NCBI GenBank assembly: GCA_030323885.1
Contig: CM059193.1
Span: 79,139,447-79,203,446 of the forward strand
DNA: 64,000 bases
From: Branchipolynoe longqiensis
Taxonomy: Eukaryota > Annelida > Polychaeta > Phyllodocida > Polynoidae
Direction of reading: 5' to 3'
The position numbers and the translations under genes are program-made. The notes under the pieces are model-generated. The model saw nothing but the letters and a program-made list of their open reading frames with translations. It was not told where the DNA came from and ran no database searches. Shown here in pieces: positions 52,062-62,475 of this stretch (the stretch's first letter is position 1; the number at the start of each line of letters is the position of its first letter).

Positions 52062-53362
52062 CCGGTAGGAGGGGGGGGATCTTCCTGGTTGTCTGTACAC
52101 CCAAATGAATCACGACAAAATGGCACTAGCTAACTACCAAATGCATCGAAGCTAATTAACAATTTACAAAAAACACCAAGATAAATTACAAGTTCAAAAA
52201 TTACATGAAAGGAAAGTTTGCTTTCTTTTAACGATGCCTCTAGAGCACATTGATTTTTGTCATCAGCTATTGGACGTCAAACATATGGTCATTCTGACAT
52301 ATTTCTTTGGAGGAAACCCGCTGCCGCAACATAGGCTACTGTTTCTGATAAGCAGCAATCAGTATTTTATATACACTTTCCCACAGACAGGACAGCACAT
52401 ACCACAGTCTTTGATGAACCAATTGTGGCCCTCTGGTTGGAACAGAAAATAGCCAAAACTGCAAATGTGTCCACTGAGCAGGATCGATAGGAATAACTCA
52501 CACCTTCAGAGGAAAATTAGATGTCACGCATACAGATATGCTATTGGGTATAATTGAAGATGCATAAGATAACCAAGGAGGTGGATAGTGCAAGGGTTCC
52601 GAGGTGTTTAACAGCATAGAGATACATAAACAAAAATATAAAAGTACATATCATACTACGCATAATTAAGTAGTCAGTAAAGCTAAAAACTCTTGGGCTG
52701 GGGTGTTAAGGTGATTGTTTGTTGGTTGGTTGGTTGGAGTTTTACATCTTGTCAACATCTAATGTCATATCAGGACGAGATGTTGTTGTTTTACGTCCTA
52801 GCAACATCTAAGGTCATGAGGTGATGTGTAATGGTTGAGACGAGATGGAATGTTGTCGCTTATTTTTAAGCTCTTGCTTTTCCTTTAAAATTGCTAATTG
52901 TGGATGTATTGGTTTAAAGAGGACTGTTTACTGGTTCTCGGGATCTACAGCTGGAGGTGATTTCTGATATGTTTGCAGTTTGGGCAGGTTTCCGTTCCAA
53001 CCAGTGGTCCACAACTGGTTCATCTCCTGCTGTCCTGCCTGTGGGAAAGTGCATATAAAATATCCATTGCTGCTTATCGGAAAGAATAGCCTATGTGGCA
53101 GCAGTGGGTTTCCTCCAAAGAAATATGTCAGAATGACCATATGTTTGACATCCAATATATGATGATTATAATCAATGTGCTCTAGAGGCGTCGTTAAAGA
53201 AAGTAAACTTTCCTTTCATGTAATTTTCTAACTTGTAATTTATCTTGGTGTATTTTGTCAATTATTAATTAGCTTTGATGCGTTTGGTAGTTAGCTATTG
53301 TCAGTTTGTAGTGATTCATTTGGATGTATGGCCAACAAGAAGGTCCCCCTCCTAGGGGGGAT
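52062..53362. repeat. Inverted pair of Repeat E with shared flanks
   Basis: Left arm 52062-52470 (plus) and right arm 52968-53362 (minus) share not only Repeat E (starting ATGCCTCTAGAGCAC / GTGCTCTAGAGGCGT) but also an outer ~160 bases (CCAAATGAATCAC, GATAAATTACAAGTTC, ACATGAAAGGAAAGTTTGC). The spacer is ~500 bases. A third partial Repeat E follows at 53370-53440 (minus). Confidence 0.75.
52715..52820 (-). mobile_element. Two SINE-A tail fragments in the inverted-pair spacer
   Basis: TTGGTTGGTTGGTTGGAGTT, CATCTAATGTCATATCAGG and again TTACGTCCTAGCAACATCTA. Confidence 0.7.
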
Positions 53363-53504
53363 ACAGAATGACCATATGTTTGATGTCCAATAGCCGATGA
53401 TAACAAGTAATGTGCTCTAGAGGAGTCCTTAAATAAAACAAACTTTTCTTTCCTTTCCTGATGAGTTTACAGAGGTTGGTGCTATGATTATATTATATGT
53501 ATAA

Positions 53505-53600
53505 TATCGTAGTAGTCTGCACTGACGTCAGGCAAGAAGCCACATAGGCAGGTAGGTGTGGCTTTCAAGGTACAAGGAATGTAGGTGATATGAAGGTGTA
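53505..53600 (+). mobile_element. SINE-B fragment
   Basis: GTAGTAGTCTGCACTGACGT and AAGCCACATAGGCAGGTAGG match the SINE-B leading segment. Confidence 0.6.
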
Positions 53601-53654
53601 TCCTGGCAGCCCTCCTGGTAACTAGTACACAGAATGATTATGATCATTGTAAAG

Positions 53655-54362
53655 GCCCTGTCACATTACCACGCATCTCGCAAGCACGCGGCCAACGTGT
53701 AAAATCACTTTTTTACGTTGAGAAGCATCTAACTTTTCGGCATGGAGGGCAAAGTTGGACGTATACATAACGTATACATAGAGTATGGCCAACATATGAC
53801 CAACGTGTGGCTGACGTGCTTCCGGGCGAAAAACGCTCAAATTACGCTCACGGTACGTTCAGAATGCCGGTGAACGTTATATACGTTATTCGTTATATAC
53901 GTTATTCGATCGCCAGAACTAAGCCTCATACGTCACATACGTCAAGACACACTGGAGAAATAATAAACGTACATTAGACATATGTGATCCATACGTTGTC
54001 AGTATGCGAACTGTATATTCCCACATTCCCACTGCCTTTAATGTAGGTCAACGTAGGGCAAAGTAGTGAACAACGTTTGTCTAACATATGTCTAACGTGC
54101 ATCGACGTACGCCTAACGTATACATAATGTACGGCCGATGTAAATCCACACATTGTCGAACGTCGAAAGTTTTGTGCATGCACAAAACTTTGCCAACCCC
54201 CTGATGCGTGACGCCATATCTCAACGAACGTTGACGTACATTGACGTATACCAATGAACGCCTAATGCAGGCATAATGCATAGCGACGTATCCCGACGTA
54301 GCGGCCAAAAATCACATACGTCGGCATACATTGACGTGATGCGTCGTAATGTGACAGCCCCT
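53655..54362. mobile_element. ACGT-rich self-similar MITE, divergent subfamily, TAA target duplication
   Basis: Inverted ends AGGCCCTGTCACATTACCAC and the inverse of AGGGGCTGTCACATTACGAC are flanked by TAA (53652-53654 and 54363-54365). The interior consists of AACGTATAC, ACGTATGTC and CGTACGCC permutations with a perfect 26-base palindrome at 54166-54191. Confidence 0.85.
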
Positions 54363-54406
54363 TAAAAGACAATGAGTATCAAAACGGCGAGTACAGATTC
54401 ACAAGT

Positions 54407-55127
54407 GGGCCCATATGTATGTGTCACTTTTTAACCGCACCGGGGTTAAAGGAGGGTGTCGGGTTATCTAACCCCGGGGTTCCAAATGTGTCACGGGGGA
54501 TGTATGGGTCCAAAGCACGCGCGGGTTAGCTAACGTTTCATTTATTTATAGATTTGGGAAATCCCTCTGTGCCTGTTTACATTCGTCGATTGGACAATAT
54601 GAATCACGCCACCAATGCGGCGGCGACGTTAATATCGGTTCGAATTTAGGGTTAAATTGATCAAATTTCACTTATTGCGTATGTAATTCTGTTAAATATG
54701 GTCGCATTGAATAGATTTGGGCCTAATATATAGCTGCCGATTCGGCGGTGGCGGCGGACAGTATGGATATCGACGTCCATGCGGCGGCGGCGATTTGTTT
54801 ACTTTACATTCGTCGATTCGACAATATGAATATCGCCACCAATGCGGCGGTAGCCTTAAGAACGGTTCGAATTTAGGGATAAATTGATAAAATTTTACTT
54901 ATTGCGTATGTAATTCTGTTAAATATCATCGCATTGAATAGATTTGGGCATAATCGGTGCCTAACCCCACCTTTAACCCTGGTTTCGCTTGGGGTTAGTG
55001 CAGGCGACTTTAAACTCGCTGAGTTAGTTTAACGCCGACACATACATACGCAGTTTTCGCCGCTAACCCGGTAAACCTGCCGAAAACCAGCTTCGCAGCG
55101 CTAACCCGGACACATACATATAGGCCC
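54407..55127. mobile_element. MITE with GGGCCCATATGTATGTGTC termini and duplicated core module
   Basis: Left GGGCCCATATGTATGTGTC and right GACACATACATATAGGCCC are inverted. Subterminal GGGTTAGCTAAC and CGCTAACCCGG motifs face each other. Two copies of the core module (TACATTCGTCGATTxGACAA, CTGTTAAATATxxTCGCATTG, ATAGATTTGGGC) are at 54580-54725 and 54805-54950. Confidence 0.75.
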
Positions 55128-55652
55128 TGGTTTATTATTAGATCCAAGCCTTGCCACTTTGGCTACATGACGTCATCAGGGTTCGTTAGCTCTCGGACCG
55201 GGCCTGAAGACCATGAGACCATACCATCATATCAGCGAGACGCTACTCACATATAATACAATCTTGGAAATTCAGGATCATGTCACTAAGCAACACGAAG
55301 TGTGACATATATATGCAGATGGAACTATTATGCTGGCACCAAATTCTCAGAATGTCCATTTTAACTTGAAAAACATACTATTACCTTTATTAAGACTAAA
55401 TTATTTCTTATTGTTTGTTAATATGCAGGGTTTTTTTTCGTTATGTGCATGGAAAAGCTTGGAAATGTCTTATATAATATATTGGAAGAAAAAGCCTAAA
55501 GAATAATGTATATTGCATGTATAACTGCTACTTACAGCAATAACTGAATAAGTATCAAAAAGCTAATATTAAAGCAATGTTAGAAAGAAAAATTAATAAT
55601 ACACGCACTATATGTTATATATATACATATATATATACAATATATACTAATA
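55128..55652. other. No recognisable gene; TA-rich near the end
   Basis: Unassigned AT-rich sequence and (TA)n at 55615-55650, abutting the LINE-alpha chimera. Confidence 0.4.
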
Positions 55653-56880
55653 TAGGGGTATGCAGGTATTGCAGGTATAGCAATACCTCAGGGAGTTTGA
55701 CGCCCCTGCCTTGCAGAGTTGTAAACCACTGCCCTGTGGCACAGGTTCTTGACAGAACCGAAGGCTAAGGAAACAAACCCTAAACAGAAAACCATGTCAC
55801 TGTGGCAGCATTAATGGCGGTTGATGTATGGAACTCCCAACATCTCCCGACCAGCCACTGCAGGGACAAATAGTTTTGCGCCTGTCTTGACATGTTCTTG
55901 CCGGTGTGAAACCTCTATTTGTTCCCCAAGAGAGTGCCGCTGGTAACTTGCAAAAGCCAGCAGCACTTCAACACTTTTGCAGGCAGCTTTTATGAAATCA
56001 TACAGTCCAGACAGAGCACTGACCTATTCAATGGCGCACACTTCAGAGCGAAGACCAAGACTACTCAGATACTGGTGAGAGAGCTACTATTTGCAGATGA
56101 CAGTGCACTGATTGCCCACTCTGCTGAAGAGATCCAGAAAATAGTGGACGCTTTCACTGATGCATCAAAGAAGTTTGGCCTGAAGATTAACATCAAGAAG
56201 ACGGAGGTGCTGTACCAACCCAACTCTACAAGAACCCGAGAGGAGGAGATCATGGTTGACGGAAACAAGCTGAACTCTGTTCCGGAATTCACCTATCTCG
56301 GAAGCACTATATCAAGTGATGGACGCATTGATGCTGAAATACAGAGGAGGATGGCCAAGGCTAGCGCATCTTTTGGCCGACTACGCCAGAGACTCTGGAA
56401 CAACCACCATGTGTCCATTCGGGTCAAAGGTAAGATCTGCCGTGCAATCGTGCTATCCACCGTACTATACGGAGCCGAGGCCTGGACAGTGTACAGACGA
56501 CAGGTGAAAAAGCTGCATGCCTTCATGATGCGACATCTGCGTTCAATCATGAGGCTAACCTGGAAGGACAAAGTGACAAATAAGGAAATACTCGAACGAA
56601 TGGGGCTGCCCTCTATGGAAGATCTTCTGATCAAAAAGAATCTCCGGCGGACTGGACACCTCATGAGATCCTCTATTGTCAACTGTCTTCTGGCTACAGA
56701 AAGAGAGGGTGCGCCCTCGTCTCCAGTTCAAGGATACCATCAAGAGAAACCTGAAGCTGAGAGACATTAAGACCGACTCATGGACGCAACTCTCACAGCA
56801 GAGAGCTAAATGGAGAGCGGCAGTCAAGTAATGAAAGCAGTCTTTGTCACATCGTGACCGACAGCATGATGATGATGATG
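55653..56880 (+). mobile_element. Chimeric LINE-alpha: head + reverse transcriptase C-half + (ATG)n tail
   Basis: ACTAATA occurs just before the element (55646-55652) and directly after it (56881-56887), a target duplication marking one insertion. The head spans 55654-55996 and ends CAGCTTTTATGAAATC. LINE-alpha sequence begins right after, inside the reverse transcriptase, and continues to the 3' end. The unit lacks any endonuclease and the fingers of the enzyme. Confidence 0.8.
55997..56829 (+). pseudogene. LINE-alpha reverse transcriptase, C-terminal half
   Basis: The frame has the catalytic motif ELLFADDSALIAH (FADD at about 56093-56104), then KFGLKINIKKTEVLYQP, FTYLGSTISSDGRID, VLSTVLYGAEAWT, RRTGHLMRS and other thumb-region landmarks of a non-LTR retrotransposon. 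It is open as 283 codons from 55919, but the first ~26 codons come from the fused head, so that start is not meaningful. A frameshift near 56705 breaks it; the true C-terminus, ending KWRAAVK, is at 56826 and the stop at 56827-56829. The copy has the DD pair but lacks the upstream half, so it cannot be functional alone. The clade is not assigned. Confidence 0.85.
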
Positions 56881-56963
56881 ACTAATACACCCCCTGTCAA
56901 ATATTGTTTATATTAACTGATGTATGGAATTTGGAAAATATAGTCCAAAGGAAATACAATATA

Positions 56964-57141
56964 CGGTAAAACATCTCTAAATCGACCGACCTTGGGAACG
57001 ACGTTAAGTGGTCCATTTAGGGAGGTGGTCGGTTTAGGGAGTTAGAATATAGTTACAACGGTATTTTTGGGACCCAAATAAAGCGATCGCAATAGGGGAG
57101 TGGTCGATGTGTGGAGGTGGTCGGTTAGAGAGGTTTTACTG
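56964..57141. mobile_element. Pogo-like MITE, complete (178 bp)
   Basis: CGGTAAAACATCTCTAAATC at the left and the inverse CAGTAAAACCTCTCTAACCG at the right, with TA on both sides. CAGTxxAACCTC-type ends and a TA duplication fit the pogo/Tigger branch of Tc1/mariner. Contains GGTCCATTTAGGGAGGTGGT. Confidence 0.8.
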
Positions 57142-57284
57142 TAATTGACTCGCCACACATGATCTATGAGTTATTTTTCTGTTAACTCTGTGTGTTACTT
57201 CTGTATGAATATATATTGATGTCCCTAACCAATATAGTCTCTCTGCTACGTAAGCCATGGCTTTTTTTATATAGGGTGATTGCA

Positions 57285-57440
57285 TCAGGACGCTAGATGT
57301 TGCTAGGATGTAAAGCCCAAACAAAAACAAGCGACGGTGCGCACTGATGACTACTTTTTTTTTTGTATGCGATGTTTATGCTGTCCATAACATAAGCTTG
57401 GATGGTCGAGCTTGTTTTCAATGCTGGGCAGTTATCGGTC
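57285..57440. mobile_element. SINE-A tail fragment (+) and SINE-C tail (-)
   Basis: TCAGGACGCTAGATGTTGCTAG and CGACGGTGCGCACTGATGAC are SINE-A pieces. AAAAAAA-flanked TTTATGCTGTCCATAACATA and GAGCTTGTTTTCAATGCTGG are the reverse of the SINE-C tail at 6652-6745. Confidence 0.55.
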
Positions 57441-57589
57441 TGTGTTTCTTAAAGTTATAGTTTGTGGTTAGTGATCTATGTTAGTTTTTTTTTACTTTCT
57501 TGGCAAGAGTTTTTCCTCTTTTATTTTTGTCTACACTTAATTCTAGACTAGCATATTCTATTTACATATTATAGGCTTGTATGTAATAG

Positions 57590-57905
57590 GTGGTTGGTAT
57601 ATGTTTGGATTGGATGTTATCTGGCTGTTTTCTGGCAGGGTTACCTATCATGGGCTGTCCACCTGGTGGGCCGTGACATATCACATGCCCTGTTGTGGAG
57701 CAGCTTAGAGGGGGCTTCCTGGCTTTATTTTGCACAGATACTTTCTGCATGTATTTAGGTCAGGAATTGATCATTCCTTTACCGTTTGGGCTTTCCATAC
57801 TTTGGCAGCCATTTCCAGTGTGCATGGGCTCTGATTCGGTTTCTGGTCTGTCTTAGTAGTGGCGCATTGTTTGCTCTGGTGTTCCTTCGTGGTTGGGTTA
57901 TAAAT
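57590..57905 (-). mobile_element. LINE-beta 3' region, second copy
   Basis: TTACCGTTTGGGCTTTCC, TTTGGCAGCCATTTCCAGTG and GGCGCATTGTTTGCTCTGG match 2200-2330 at moderate identity. The preceding ~190 bases are probably the LINE 3' untranslated part. No motif of the enzyme is left. Confidence 0.6.
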
Positions 57906-57929
57906 GTGTTTATTGTCGTCTACTACTAC

Positions 57930-58375
57930 TACTACACAGTGCCGCCACTCTGGGATACCATGCCGCTGGACCCATGCTCCGATATCTCACTCAGTAACAT
58001 TATCCTGACGACGATCCAACCAGTTGGTTGTTGGTTGGTTGTTGGAATTTTATGTCCTGACAAAATCTAAGGTCATATCAGGAAGGGCACAGACTTGTGA
58101 CAGTGCGCACTGATGCCGAGTTTATAGTGCTGCCCCACTGGGAAATCATGCCACCGGCACCATGACCCGATATCCCACTCAGTCACATTATCCTTACACT
58201 GAGCAAAACCAGGCTCGATCCAACCAGTCCTTGCCCTATCCTAGTAATAAGGGTAAGCTAACGGCCTTGCCCTATCCTAGTAATGCCGAGTATCAGGTAA
58301 GCTAACGGCAAGTACCACTCTTGTGTCTTTGGTTTCACTCAGCCGGGTGAAGCCTACGCACCTGCGCAGTGACGA
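57930..58375 (-). mobile_element. SINE-A: short fragment plus a nearly full copy
   Basis: A body fragment (TACACAGTGCCGCCACTCTG to ACGATCCAACCAG, 57930-58022) is followed by a longer minus copy from TTGGTTGTTGGTTGGTTG to the head region near 58375. The segment CCTTGCCCTATCCTAGTAAT is duplicated (58226-58280). Confidence 0.75.
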
Positions 58376-58958
58376 TGCTGACGCGCCTGCGCAACTGCCC
58401 CCTAGGCGCCTGCGCAGCTATGTAGCCAGCATCCGGTGGCTTGATGTAGCAGGCATCGTTAGGATGGGCTGAGGTTTGTCTAAATCGCCTTACTACTACT
58501 ATTAATCGGGTAATCACAATGTCCATATGCCCCCTCCCTTCCCATTAACCACAAAACTTCCCAACCTTCAGAGGCAATTTAATAAGTAATTAGCACCATA
58601 AGCAAGCTATGGATATGTGCAAATAACCACGTGACAAGGATATAAAGGTCACAGTTTTTGCTAATTGCTATCGAGGATATTTTGACGAAATGTACGTCAT
58701 TGACTACAAAGAATTGTTTTTGTAGTATGATCTAACTAGAAAAGACCTTGTCTACTTCTTCCTATTAACTGTGCAACGTAGGAAGGTTTGTTGCCATGAC
58801 ACCCACCTGATTGCAGAAAAGCCAGCGTCGTTGCTGGAGAAGAAATGGAAGTGTTAGTTTAGGTATGCACATGTGCTGAGTTATGATTAAGTCATATTTG
58901 AAAAGGGGAATTGTGCTATGAAATTGTATGATTTCCAAATGTTGGTAATTGTCAGTGT
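58376..58958. other. No gene; three CGCCTGCGCA-type motifs then unassigned
   Basis: CACCTGCGCAG, CGCCTGCGCAA and CGCCTGCGCAG lie at 58360-58420. The rest is AT-rich sequence without a recognised feature. Confidence 0.35.
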
Positions 58959-58961
58959 ATA

Positions 58962-59148
58962 CAGTAAAACCTCTCTAAATTGACCGACCATGGGACCTAC
59001 TTTAAATGGTCCATTTAGGGAGGTGGTCGCTTCATGGAGCTCTTTCATCATTACAATCATATTGTATGGGTGATTGTGTGGGACCCAAAGAAAGCAATCG
59101 ATATAGGGGAGTGGTCAATCAGTGGAGGTAGTTTGAGAGATTTCACTG
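58962..59148. mobile_element. Pogo-like MITE, complete
   Basis: CAGTAAAACCTCTCTAAATTG at the left and the inverse CAGTGAAATCTCTCAAAC at the right, TA on both sides, 187 bases. Diverged interior with GGTCCATTTAGGGAGGTGGT. Confidence 0.8.
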
Positions 59149-59174
59149 TAGTTCTAAGCTCCATGTACGGCACG

Positions 59175-59285
59175 ATATGATATATATATGATATATATAT
59201 ATATATATATGTGTGTGTGTATGTATGTATCTATGTATGGATGGATGTATATAATATGTATGTATATACACACATATAAGCACTT
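59175..59285. repeat. TA/TG/TATG microsatellite
   Basis: (TA)n followed by (TG)n and TATG-type repeats. Confidence 0.9.
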
Positions 59286-59443
59286 ACATACACATGTATA
59301 TACTAAAGGCCAAAATAGTCTTACGGGTTATATTTGTGGTGATATCCAATACACTGCACAGATGTCTTATTTTCATTGGACTATGCAACTTTAAAATGTT
59401 GGGTCTACCACATCGTTATTAAGAACCTTTCGAATGTTAGGTC

Positions 59444-59870
59444 CCTTTGAAATGAGATCACATTCCAATATCAGATAGCTAAGTCGCTATATCAACAAAT
59501 GCACAGGCAGGGTCCTATTTGGGGATTTTCAGATGGTACGCAGACTTTTTCGTCAGACTTCATTTCAGGCTTATTTTGTATTTATCAAAATAAATACATG
59601 ATATATTTTAAGATATATATATGGTACGCGAAAAAGTCTGCGTGGCATCCTGATATTTTGTATGATATGGCACCTATCACTAACCTTGGGACTACCCAAA
59701 CTAGATCATGTTTGTTTTATTAATGCTTGTTCATACACTTAACCACAGTGTTGACATCCATTACAGTGTCTTTGTATCTCTTTAATTGTCACATTCAATT
59801 ACTGAAAAAAAAAGAAAAAAAAGTGTGGTTTATATTACATTGGAAGTTACGTAGTTGTAACCTATAGTAT
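59444..59870. other. No gene; inverted GCAGACTTTTTCG motif
   Basis: GGTACGCAGACTTTTTCG (59535-59552) and its inverse CGAAAAAGTCTGCG (59628-59641) enclose ~75 bases. Otherwise unassigned. Confidence 0.4.
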
Positions 59871-60195
59871 TGTGATGGTCCACGGTCTTCCACACTGCCA
59901 CACACTCACAGAAGAATGCCAAGATTGAAGAACAGTACGCTTCAACTGGTTTATTACAAAACCTATCCGCTCTCCACAGTGTCAACAGTCAACTGACCCG
60001 CCCCCTAACTCGCCAGGTCCCATGTTGCCTATAGGTGGGTGGGGGGGTGCTAGCCACATGCAGTAGAAGGCAGCCCAGCCGGGGCTCTGCCCGGTGGCTA
60101 GCCTGCCACCACCTAGCGCAGTTCAGTGTAACTGTGTAGGTGTGCGGTGTAGTGTCTGCCGCCACCGCAATTTGAAGCATGCTTTCCAAACTACA
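59871..60195 (-). mobile_element. Solo LTR, family 1, diverged
   Basis: Minus-strand reading starts TGTAGTTTGG and ends CCATCACA. GCGCTAGGTGGTGGCAGGCT, GCACCCCCCCACCCACC and AATAAACCAGTTGAAGCGTA correspond to the copies at 14974 and 42100. Confidence 0.7.
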
Positions 60196-60289
60196 GCCGA
60201 AAATGTAACCCATGCCCATTAGTTTTATTATCCTGATATTAATTAATGCTCATGTGGATCACATAAAATGCTAGGTCTCAAAACTGACT

Positions 60290-61010
60290 AAAATGTGTCC
60301 AAATATGGTTGTCATGTGTGACCTGTGGTTGATCACCGCACAGCAATGTGATCAATTGTCATTATTGTTGGTACTATTGTCTACTTACTACATTGACAGC
60401 TATATATATCATAGAGCATATAAATTGCCACACAAAAATGTGATCGAGTGTAATTGTTTTGTTGTTGTCAACTATATTGACAGAGGTATATATCTAGAAC
60501 ACACAAATACCACAGCTGCGTGATGAAAGAGAAATCCTGTAAATAATATCTGCATGACTCCTGGTTGGTTTGACTGATATATTCGGCTATGCATTATTGA
60601 TATGCCTGTTAAGTCACTATGTGTGACTTGTGGTTAATTACTATACAAACATAAAAGCAGTTGTCATTGTTTTGTTACTGCTGTCAACAACATTGACAGA
60701 AGTATATATCCTAGAACATGCCAATTGCAGTGGTTTGACATGACCCTGAAAGCTTGTAAATAATATCTGGATATGTTTGGCTATTTATTGTTGACTGATG
60801 TGACCCATGCGGGCATTGATTAATAGACCTAATACTGAATTCTAGTATTGACTAACATGTCCAAGGATTGGTTGCTAGGTGTGATCCCTAGTTAACGACC
60901 AAACAAAAAGGTAATGAGTTGTCACTGTGGTAAACTATATGGTAAACTGTGGTAAACTATTGTTACTGTGGTAAACTATATATTGTTGAACATGTGAATT
61001 GCAGGGATGT
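60290..61010. repeat. Degenerate tandem repeat, upstream of LINE-gamma
   Basis: Recurring segments: TGTGTGACYTGTGGTTRAT, TTGTCATTxTTxTTG, ACATTGACAGAxGTATATAT and CTAGAACAYxCxAAT, with a spacing of roughly 110-310 bases. A short GGTAAACTATxTTG repeat follows at 60930-60985. Confidence 0.6.
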
Positions 61011-61713
61011 GAGTAATGCACTTAGTGTCATGCTGCATATCGTAGTAAAAAAGGCATGCAGGTACTGTAAACAGCATATAGAGCTATGTATAGGCAATGC
61101 AGTGCTAAGAGAAGTGAACTCGTACCAATACTTAGGAACCACACTTGACTCTACACTGAATGCGAACCAGCAACTACCGAGGCCGAACCAAATTCTAGGT
61201 ATGAGAATGGCAACCTTTAGAAAAATAAGATGTTACATTAGTGAGAACACAGCGCTCAAACTGTATAAGGCAACTATAGTGCCAATAATAGATTTTAATG
61301 ATCTAATCTATGGCCTTTTAACAAAACAACAAGAAAATAAATTACAGAAAATCCAAAACCGAGCTCTTAGAACAGTATATAGGGGAAAGGTTCTCTCAGT
61401 GAATGAGATGCACAGTAGATCTAATATCACATACCTGAGCCAAAGGAGAGATGCACATCTGCTATCTCTTATGTTTATCAGAGTCAATGATGAAAACTAC
61501 ATAGACCATACTACCAGAGTTACCAGGCAGGGGGATGCTACACTCCTCAAAGTTCCTAAACCACTCACATATAGACTGACAAGAACCCCTATCTACAAAG
61601 GCAGCAAATTATGGAATGAACTCCCAGTCAGAATTAGACATGCACAAACACAAATAGAATTCAAGAACCTGGTAAGAATTCACCAAGCCAGTCAGGCCCT
61701 TCTACAGGCCTAG
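60949..61713 (+). pseudogene. LINE-gamma reverse transcriptase C-terminal fragment
   Basis: A 254-codon frame. The first ~50 codons derive from the upstream repeat. From about 61090 it reads like the end of a non-LTR reverse transcriptase: SYQYLGTTLDSTLN, YKATIVPIIDFNDLIYG, KLQKIQNRALRTVYRG, RRDAHLLSLMFIR and LTYRLTRTPIYKGSKLWNELP, typical of the thumb and the conserved C-terminal block. The catalytic domain (the xADD motif) is missing because of 5' truncation. LINE-alpha and LINE-beta have different sequences, so three LINE families are represented. Confidence 0.85.
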
Positions 61714-62475
61714 TGATGAGGTCATCATATTTAATTATCTATCTATTATAAGCACTTATGGCTACTCCCCCCACCACCCCACACGCTCCTTTACCTGCTG
61801 CCAACAAACCAAGTTATCCACCTTATAAATTATTTGCCCAGCAAATTCAGAAAATGTAAATCAGACTGGTAGTATTGCTATAAACATAGACACTAATAAA
61901 GACTGTACTAGACTACTAAATGACTGAAATGTACAATCCTACAAGCATAGTTTACCCCATCATTACTAACAACCTACTTACTGACACTACTTCATGTAGT
62001 CAAAAACACACCCGAAGTATTAACCTTTTAAGCATCACCCTAGAAGCTAACCACACTCTATCTAACAGAATATACAAACCATTCTACTAACACTCCATCT
62101 CAAAATGTTATCTCCAACAACATGATAATTATGCAATTGACAACACAGTAGGCATACAAACCTGTGAAGGGAAACTATGCACCTAACCACTCCGTAATGT
62201 AAAGGTCTAACTAATACAAATGTATGTATCTAAAGATGTATGTATACAACATATAACTACTATTTTATATGTGAAATGTCAAACTATACCATATGTAAGT
62301 CTTGGAATGATTAATATTGTTATTTCAGCTGACTTGAGCTAGCTGCTGATGACAATATCAGACTACATACACAGATATAGTCAATAACTGTATTGTCACA
62401 TGGCTGGAAGACCAGTGCCACAGCACTGACAAAAGACTTTATTCAATGAATAAACTATATTTACAACAACAAAAA
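61714..62475 (+). mobile_element. LINE-gamma 3' untranslated region with terminal hairpin
   Basis: Noncoding ~760 bases after the stop at 61711-61713. Near the end, GAAGACCAGTGC-CACA-GCACTGACAAA forms a 6-bp stem with a 4-base loop, followed by GAATAAACTATATTTAC. The same arrangement with a TTCG loop occurs at 1304-1368. Confidence 0.65.
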
